From positions 186,001-250,000 of the forward strand of contig CBDAMZ010000009.1 of the NCBI GenBank assembly GCA_965197375.1: a DNA stretch of 64,000 bases. Direction: 5' to 3'. The position numbers and the translations under genes are program-made. The stretch comes from CBDAMZ01 sp965197375 (GTDB lineage: Bacteria; Acidobacteriota; Vicinamibacteria; Vicinamibacterales; UBA8438). The notes beneath the pieces are model-generated. The model had not been told where the DNA came from. It did not search any database and saw nothing but the letters and a program-made list of their open reading frames with translations. Below are positions 59,525 to 64,000 of this stretch, one piece after another (position 1 is the stretch's first letter; every line of letters begins with the position of its first letter).

Positions 59525-60042
59525 GGTCTGCTCCAAAGTTTGTCCTCATACCTAGTTTTCCAACCAACAGGCGCGCCTGGAAGCGCATCATCTTCCCGAA
59601 CGAAGCTCCATTGTTCGACGGTTCCGCTCACCCCGTCCTTGTCGGTTTCCTGTAACTCCCGCACGAGCACAACGGGGACCAGCCGCGGCGGAAGATCTAC
59701 CGCGATCATTTGCGGAAGTTCGCAATGTGGGTCGTGGTGTCTCCCGCCGATCCATATCCAATCGCAGTCCGGCCGCCACGTATAAACCAGGACATCCTGG
59801 TCAGCTTGCATATTCTCGTCGTGCAACAGTGGTCTATTCACCCCGCGAAAAGCATGGACGGCGTCGGCTATGCCGTCTTGTACAATTCCGTGGTACTGGC
59901 AGAGAAACGTCTTGGCCATCGCCTCGACGTACAGGGCGACGGTCGTCTTCAGAACGCCGAAGCCGACGGTGTCGCTCTTGTTGTTTGGAGAGGACACCGA
60001 CACGATGTCCCAGTACGGCCCGATTGGCGTCGACTGTCGCAC
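59521..60042 (-). CDS. Unknown 173-residue protein
   Basis: Starts at GTG 60042 with a strong AGGGGGGAG site 6 bases upstream. IGPYWDIVSVSSPNNKSDTV is followed by GVLKTTVALYVEAMAKTFLC, HAFRGVNRPLLHDE and VYTWRPDCDWIWIGGRHHDP. I do not recognise it. The paired His and Asp residues in GGRHHDPH are notable but not diagnostic. It overlaps the next gene by 4 bases and is divergent from an HTH regulator gene, so that regulator may control the pair. Confidence 0.5.
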   Translation of the reverse strand: MRQSTPIGPYWDIVSVSSPNNKSDTVGFGVLKTTVALYVEAMAKTFLCQYHGIVQDGIADAVHAFRGVNRPLLHDENMQADQDVLVYTWRPDCDWIWIGGRHHDPHCELPQMIAVDLPPRLVPVVLVRELQETDKDGVSGTVEQWSFVREDDALPGAPVGWKTRYEDKLWSRP

Positions 60043-60278
60043 ACAGCTCCCCCCCTAAAAAGAGCGACAGACCTTCAACCATACCAGATTTGCCTTGACT
60101 TCTCAAGGCTTTCGTGAATGCCGCGAGAGGGGAGAACCCGACCACGATTGTGGCCACGGCAGGAGTATAGCAGAGGAGTTTCTGCTCAGCAATAATTTAT
60201 TTTTTGTTGATACTGACAGGTTGCCGATGAGACACTACTTGCTTCTGTTTCGGCCTCCTGGGCTCCCAGTTGAGAAAG

Positions 60279-60767
60279 ATGGGTTACCGACCAGATCGAC
60301 TCGTTGCGGCGATGAAAGAAAAAGAGTGGAATGCAGCCGATCTCCGGCGCGCCACCGGAATCGGCGCGCCACAGATAGGCCGCTACATGAAACCAGCGGA
60401 TGATCCGAAGGCGGGTCGGCCAGATACCGAGACAATAGCGAATATAATTGTCGCCATGGACCTCGACGCTAACTATCTGCTCGACACGGATCAGAGGTAT
60501 AGCGAGGACAGGATGAAACCCCGTCGAGCAGCGGCGAAGATGTCCCTAGACCGGTATTTGGCGAGCAAGGAGCTTGAGTATGACCCAGTGAGCAATGAAG
60601 ACGAACGCGAACTTCAGCTTCTAGCGGACCACGACGACCAGCCGCCAGTGTGGGTGAAAGACTGGCTGATTGAGCACAAACGAGCCAGACTGAGAGCAGC
60701 AGCGCGCCCACAACCGGCAGAGGCGCCTATACCACGTACTAGGCGAACTCGAACACGGCCATCATGA
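60279..60767 (+). CDS. XRE-like HTH regulator
   Basis: A 162-residue protein from ATG 60279 (MGYRPDRLVAAMKEKEWNAA); a TTG 9 bases earlier is possible. The N-terminal helix-turn-helix LRRATGIGAPQIGRYMKP followed by TETIANIIVAMDLDANYLL is an XRE/Cro fold. The middle and C-terminus (YLASKELEYDPVSNEDEREL, WVKDWLIEHKRARLRAA) lack a LexA-type peptidase. A basic tail rich in Pro and Arg follows. Divergent from the two unknown genes at 59090-60042, which it may regulate. Confidence 0.7.
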   Translation: MGYRPDRLVAAMKEKEWNAADLRRATGIGAPQIGRYMKPADDPKAGRPDTETIANIIVAMDLDANYLLDTDQRYSEDRMKPRRAAAKMSLDRYLASKELEYDPVSNEDERELQLLADHDDQPPVWVKDWLIEHKRARLRAAARPQPAEAPIPRTRRTRTRPS

Positions 60768-60783
60768 CGGGAGCGTCAAAGCC

Positions 60784-60817
60784 TTGACGCCTGGGGGGGG
60801 GGGGGACGAAGTATATT
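60784..60817 (+). promoter_or_regulatory. Promoter-like element with a 13-G homopolymer in the spacer
   Basis: TTGACG (60784-60789) and TATATT (60812-60817) are separated by 22 bases, of which 60793-60805 are an uninterrupted run of 13 G. The spacer is 5 bases longer than the optimum, so loss of G residues would restore a 17-base promoter. Downstream, 60818-61014 contains no gene that I can support; parS and parA follow. Confidence 0.4.
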
Positions 60818-61014
60818 ATTGCCTTTCGTTGGCCAAGTGGAGACCAGGAATTGCGTGAGATTCTTGAGGCCGGTCATCGTAACAAACTTTTCAAGCGCAT
60901 GGATAGTGGACTAGGGACAGCTCGAACCCCGTTCGGGTTGGTGGGTCCGCATAGGATATGCGGGGTCTGGGCCTGCCTTTACTCACCTCGAGGCACGATC
61001 GAGTCCTGTGTGTA

Positions 61015-61030
61015 TGTTCCACGTGGAACA
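61015..61030. promoter_or_regulatory. parS: parS centromere site
   Basis: TGTTCCACGTGGAACA is a perfect 16-base palindrome and matches the bacterial parS consensus TGTTNCACGTGNAACA. It lies 159 bases upstream of parA. ParB spreads from such sites near oriC. Confidence 0.9.
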
Positions 61031-61188
61031 GGTTGACGGGAGGTCGTTTATGCTGTTACGATGTAGGACGACTCATGATAGGTTGTATGACCAAATACGA
61101 TCATCAAATCGTCCGCCCAGGCAGCCAGCGTGTCCGTCTGTTCTGGGTCTCGACCCCCTCGCTTCAACCGAACACCCGTAGTTTTTAG

Positions 61189-61989
61189 ATGGCCGCCAAG
61201 AAGATCTTGGCCGTTGCTAACCAGAAAGGTGGCGTTGGCAAGACCACCACGGTCATCAATCTGGCTGCCTCTCTCGCACTAGCAGATCGTACGGTTCTGC
61301 TCGTCGATATGGATCCCCAGGCCAACCTGACGAGTGGCCTCGGGGTAACGGGGGCAGCCTCCACCGCCGGGACCATCTATAACGCGCTGACTGTGGAAGT
61401 GACCCCGGACGTTTCGCGTTTCGTTGTGGAGACCGGTGTCGACGGTCTGTCTCTCATCCCAGCGGATCGCAACCTGACGGGAGCCGAAATCGAGCTTGTT
61501 TCTCTTGCGCACCGAGAATCTCGGTTGCGGCCGCTGCTACACCAAGCACGCGATCGATTTGACTATGTCTTCATTGACACGCCGCCGTCACTAGGTTTGC
61601 TGACGCTGAACGCCTTAGTGGCGGCCGAGGCAGTTCTGATCCCCCTCACGTGCGAGTACTTTGCACTCGAGGGGGTGGCTGACCTGATGTCGATCTTACG
61701 GCGGGTTCAGGCCGGGCTCAACTCGGAACTTGAGATCGCCGGGGTGCTTCTGACGATGGTGGACCGGCGAACGAACCTTGGCCAAGAAGTCGGCCGAGAG
61801 GTCCGCGAGTTCTTTCGGGAAAAGGTGTTCAACACAGTGATCCCGCGGAACGTGCGGTTGGGTGAGGCGCCGAGCCACGGCCAGCCAGCCATCTTGTATG
61901 ACGCCAAGTCAAAGGGGGCTGAGGCCTACCTGGCGTTGGCACGCGAGTTCCTGGCCGGCTCTCGTCCCGTCGGAGTGGAGACGTCGTGA
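61189..61989 (+). CDS. parA: Chromosome partitioning ATPase ParA
   Basis: A 266-residue deviant-Walker ATPase of the Soj type. KILAVANQKGGVGKTTTVIN is the deviant Walker A with the signature Lys, VLLVDMDPQANLTSGL the A' motif and YVFIDTPPSLGLLTLNAL Walker B. The typical C-terminal TVIPRNVRLGEAPSHGQPAI follows. It drives origin segregation with ParB on nucleoid DNA. It lacks an N-terminal HTH, as expected of chromosomal ParA. The parB gene follows 36 bases later. Confidence 0.96.
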   Translation: MAAKKILAVANQKGGVGKTTTVINLAASLALADRTVLLVDMDPQANLTSGLGVTGAASTAGTIYNALTVEVTPDVSRFVVETGVDGLSLIPADRNLTGAEIELVSLAHRESRLRPLLHQARDRFDYVFIDTPPSLGLLTLNALVAAEAVLIPLTCEYFALEGVADLMSILRRVQAGLNSELEIAGVLLTMVDRRTNLGQEVGREVREFFREKVFNTVIPRNVRLGEAPSHGQPAILYDAKSKGAEAYLALAREFLAGSRPVGVETS

Positions 61990-62025
61990 CACGGCACACC
62001 ATCGACATGACCAGGAGTCCCGGAC

Positions 62026-62895
62026 GTGGCTGAGAAACGACCTGCTCTTGGGCGTGGACTGAGTGCGCTCATTCCAGACGTGCGGCCGACGGTGCCGCCT
62101 CGTGAGTCACCACTGGAAATTGACCTTGACCTGCTGCAGCCCAATCGGCAGCAGCCACGCGCCGGCCTGGACGACGCAAAGCTTGAAGAATTGGCGCAAT
62201 CGATCCGTGCCAACGGCGTGATTCAGCCCATTGTGGTCAGCCGTCGGCCGGATAATACGTACGAGATCGTGGCGGGCGAGCGCCGCTGGCGCGCGGCACA
62301 ACGCGCCGGCCTGCTACGCGTGCCCATCGTTGTGCGTGATGTGGCGGAAGGCAAGCGGCTTGAGCTTGCGTTGATCGAGAACATCCAGCGCGAGGATCTT
62401 AACCCGATCGATGAGGCAGCGGCTTATAAGCGGTTGGCCGATGAATTCAATCTGACACAAGCGGAAATCGCACATTCGGTCGGCAAAGACCGGGCGACGG
62501 TGGCGAACTACCAGCGGCTTCTGACATTGCCTGCCGAAGTGCGCGCGGACGTCGCTGCAGGTGTGTTGACGATGGGACACGCACGCGCGATCGCCGGGCT
62601 GCCTGACGCAGCTAAGCAGCGCCACGCCGCCCGCGAGATCCAAGCCCGCGACTTGTCGGTGCGGGAGACAGAGGCGCTGGTCAAGAAGCTTGCCACGCCA
62701 GTCTCTATCCAGAAGAAGGTCCATGCACCGAGCGAGGTACACACGCGGGCGGCTGAAGAGCATCTGCGGAAGGCCTTGGGTACCCGCGTCAGGATCGTGC
62801 GCCGGCGCAAGGCTGGGCGAATCGAGATCACGTTCGTGTCTGAAGTAGAACTTCAGCGCCTCTACGAACAGCTGACACAGCACTCATCTGTCTAG
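62026..62895 (+). CDS. parB: Chromosome partitioning protein ParB
   Basis: A 289-residue CTPase clamp protein. RPALGRGLSALIPD is the N-terminal ParA-stimulating motif. LLQPNRQQPRAG, VVSRRPDNTYEIVAGERRWR AAQRAGL and IENIQREDLNPIDEAAAYKR form the CTP-binding domain (GERRxRA). The HTH LTQAEIAHSVGKDRATVANY recognises parS and a C-terminal dimerisation region follows (RIEITFVSEVELQRLYEQL). It starts at a GTG with AGGAG upstream. Confidence 0.96.
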   Translation: MAEKRPALGRGLSALIPDVRPTVPPRESPLEIDLDLLQPNRQQPRAGLDDAKLEELAQSIRANGVIQPIVVSRRPDNTYEIVAGERRWRAAQRAGLLRVPIVVRDVAEGKRLELALIENIQREDLNPIDEAAAYKRLADEFNLTQAEIAHSVGKDRATVANYQRLLTLPAEVRADVAAGVLTMGHARAIAGLPDAAKQRHAAREIQARDLSVRETEALVKKLATPVSIQKKVHAPSEVHTRAAEEHLRKALGTRVRIVRRRKAGRIEITFVSEVELQRLYEQLTQHSSV

Positions 62896-63200
62896 TCTGT
62901 CCCGCCGCTCGACCGAGCCACGTTCGTGTCGGTCGGCACGGTCCCATCAGGCTGGCCCCCGGCACGGAGACGTTGCTGCCAACGAGAGTTGGAGCTTGCC
63001 CGGCGTTCAGGCCGAATGGTATAAGTGGTTGCTCGGCCTACTACGATCAGCCCACCCAAGAGCCGTTCTCGCTTTGGCACAGCGGTTCCCGTGCGGCAAA
63101 GCCCGGCGAGTGTGGACCTTGGTTGTGACCATCTCCTTGTCGTCGCGCGACACCGAAGTAAGAATGGCTCTAGTCTGCCAGGACAGGACGTGAACCAAGG
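62896..63200. other. Intergenic stretch between parB and atpH
   Basis: 305 bases with no gene that I can support. Both strands have only short frames without family signatures. The promoter of the atp genes is expected here, but I see no convincing -35/-10 pair. The usual atpB, atpE and atpF genes are not present upstream of atpH. Confidence 0.4.
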
Positions 63201-63749
63201 ATGATGGATCGGACGGCGGCAACGCGGTACGCACGAGCACTGCTGGACGTGAGTCTGACGGATGGCGACCCGCAGCGAGTCGAGCCCGAGCTGGTGGCGT
63301 TTGGCGGGCTGCTCCAGGAGCACGCGGTGCTCAGAAGCGCGTTGCTTAATCCCGCCATTCCGCCGGCGCGCAAGCGCGCGGTCGTGTCTGACATTCTAGA
63401 ATCCACCGGCGACACCTCAGCCATCGTCGGCCGTTTGCTGATGACGCTAGCCGAGCGCGATCGACTCAGCTTGTTACCCGAGATTCTTAAGGTGTATCGC
63501 GGGCGGTTGATGGACCACCTACAGGTGGTGCGTATCCATATCACCACCGCAACACTGCTGAATACCAAGCGGCTGAAATCGCTAGAGCGCACGTTGGCTA
63601 AGGCAGCCGGCCGCCAAGTCGCGATCGAAACGACTGTTACCCCGACGCTCCTCGGCGGCATGGTGACCCAGATCGGCAGCACGGTGTACGACAGCAGCGT
63701 CGCGCGGCACTTGGACCGGCTCAGGCGGAGGCTCATGGATCAGGTGTAG
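63201..63749 (+). CDS. atpH: ATP synthase subunit delta
   Basis: A 182-residue stalk protein of F1F0 ATP synthase. The N-terminal six-helix domain starts RTAATRYARALLDVSLTDGD and includes ALLNPAIPPARKRAVVSDIL; the C-terminal part TPTLLGGMVTQIGSTVYDSS VARHLDRLRRRL is the family signature (GGxxxxIGxxxxDxSxxxxLxxL). The start is the first of two ATGs (63201, 63204) behind AAGG. Followed 18 bases later by atpA. Confidence 0.94.
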   Translation: MMDRTAATRYARALLDVSLTDGDPQRVEPELVAFGGLLQEHAVLRSALLNPAIPPARKRAVVSDILESTGDTSAIVGRLLMTLAERDRLSLLPEILKVYRGRLMDHLQVVRIHITTATLLNTKRLKSLERTLAKAAGRQVAIETTVTPTLLGGMVTQIGSTVYDSSVARHLDRLRRRLMDQV

Positions 63750-63767
63750 CGCAAACGGAGTTAAAGG

Positions 63768-64000
63768 ATGAACATTAAAGCAGACGAAATCTCCAAGATC
63801 ATCAAGGCCCAACTTGGCAACTATTCGCTCGACGTCGACGTAGCCGAGGTCGGGACGGTCGTCACGGTGGGCGACGGCATCGCGCGGATCCATGGTGTTG
63901 AGCGCGCGATGGCGACCGAGATGCTGGAGTTTCCGCATGGGGTGTTTGGCATCGCGTTCAACCTCGAGGAGGACAGCGTGGGGGCTGTCATTCTGGGTGA
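63768..64000 (+). CDS. atpA: ATP synthase subunit alpha, 5' part
   Basis: The first 77 residues are visible before the window ends. MNIKADEISKIIKAQLGNYS, VAEVGTVVTVGDGIARIHGV and MLEFPHGVFGIAFNLEEDSV GAVILG are the N-terminal crown beta-barrel of F1 alpha. The ATG at 63768 has AAAGG just upstream. The nucleotide-binding domain lies beyond the window. Confidence 0.96.
   Translation, partial: MNIKADEISKIIKAQLGNYSLDVDVAEVGTVVTVGDGIARIHGVERAMATEMLEFPHGVFGIAFNLEEDSVGAVILG

Noticed and set aside
60851..61036. Short frame after the G-tract promoter
   Set aside because: It runs through the parS palindrome, has a TTG start and low-complexity content; more likely chance.
1..64000. CRISPR array
   Set aside because: No regularly spaced short direct repeats were seen on reading the window; the only long repeat is the 1.07-kb block.

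Overview
This is a GC-rich bacterial chromosome segment that spans the replication origin. The gene order gyrA-gyrB-dnaN-dnaA <> rpmH-rnpA-yidD-yidC-jag-mnmE-mnmG-rsmG ... parA-parB-atpH-atpA, with parS just before parA, is the conserved oriC neighbourhood. The mix of DUF885, FmdB-type zinc ribbon, Mrp/Mbh-like antiporter operon and high GC suggests an Acidobacteriota-like lineage (for example Vicinamibacteria). That assignment is inference from gene content, not a measured phylogeny.

Layout. (1) 1-16 kb is a decayed accessory/defence island. It holds a partial DUF6602 gene, a two-gene operon (lipase-like + alpha-solenoid + PIN-like giant protein with an unknown partner), an IS6 remnant, a HEPN-like gene, two copies of a 1.07-kb repeat each carrying a higBA-type toxin-antitoxin module, an OLD-family nuclease broken by a frameshift, a membrane-anchored orphan protein, a broken P4-type integrase, and the 3' half of a tRNA-Thr as an att scar. 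(2) 16.3-28.3 kb is housekeeping: tRNA-Ser, serS, galU, an FmdB-like zinc ribbon, a DUF885 gene with a frameshift, rsmI with two internal in-frame TAG codons, a TPR protein, glmU, glmS and pcrA. galU, glmU and glmS supply nucleotide-sugar precursors for the envelope. (3) 28.4-36.0 kb is a ten-gene antiporter operon that combines Mrp subunits E, F, G, B, C and D with Mbh-type D and E subunits and three large NuoL/M/N-like subunits. (4) acs and a lipoprotein follow. (5) 39.6-55.2 kb is the origin region. DnaA-box-like sequences lie between dnaA and rpmH, and an AT-rich candidate unwinding region lies between dnaA and dnaN; recF is absent from its usual place. (6) 55.3-61 kb is a small accessory insertion between rsmG and parA. 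It carries pyrF, a Fic protein, an IS1595 transposase with a leaderless promoter, a class II tRNA whose anticodon loop reads CUA (amber), two unknown overlapping genes and an HTH regulator. (7) parS-parA-parB and the start of an atp operon close the window.

Three observations stand out. First, a predicted Leu-type amber-suppressor tRNA (58994-59080) sits in the same window as rsmI, whose frame stays open and conserved across two TAG codons and ends in TAG-TGA. Together they suggest natural UAG readthrough in this organism. Second, the two-gene operon at 1271-7868 looks like an undescribed defence-type system. Third, a Fic protein has Ala where the usual inhibitory motif has Glu. Several genes (OLD nuclease, DUF885, integrase) carry single frameshifts, so some lesions may be assembly errors; reads should be checked before biology is claimed.
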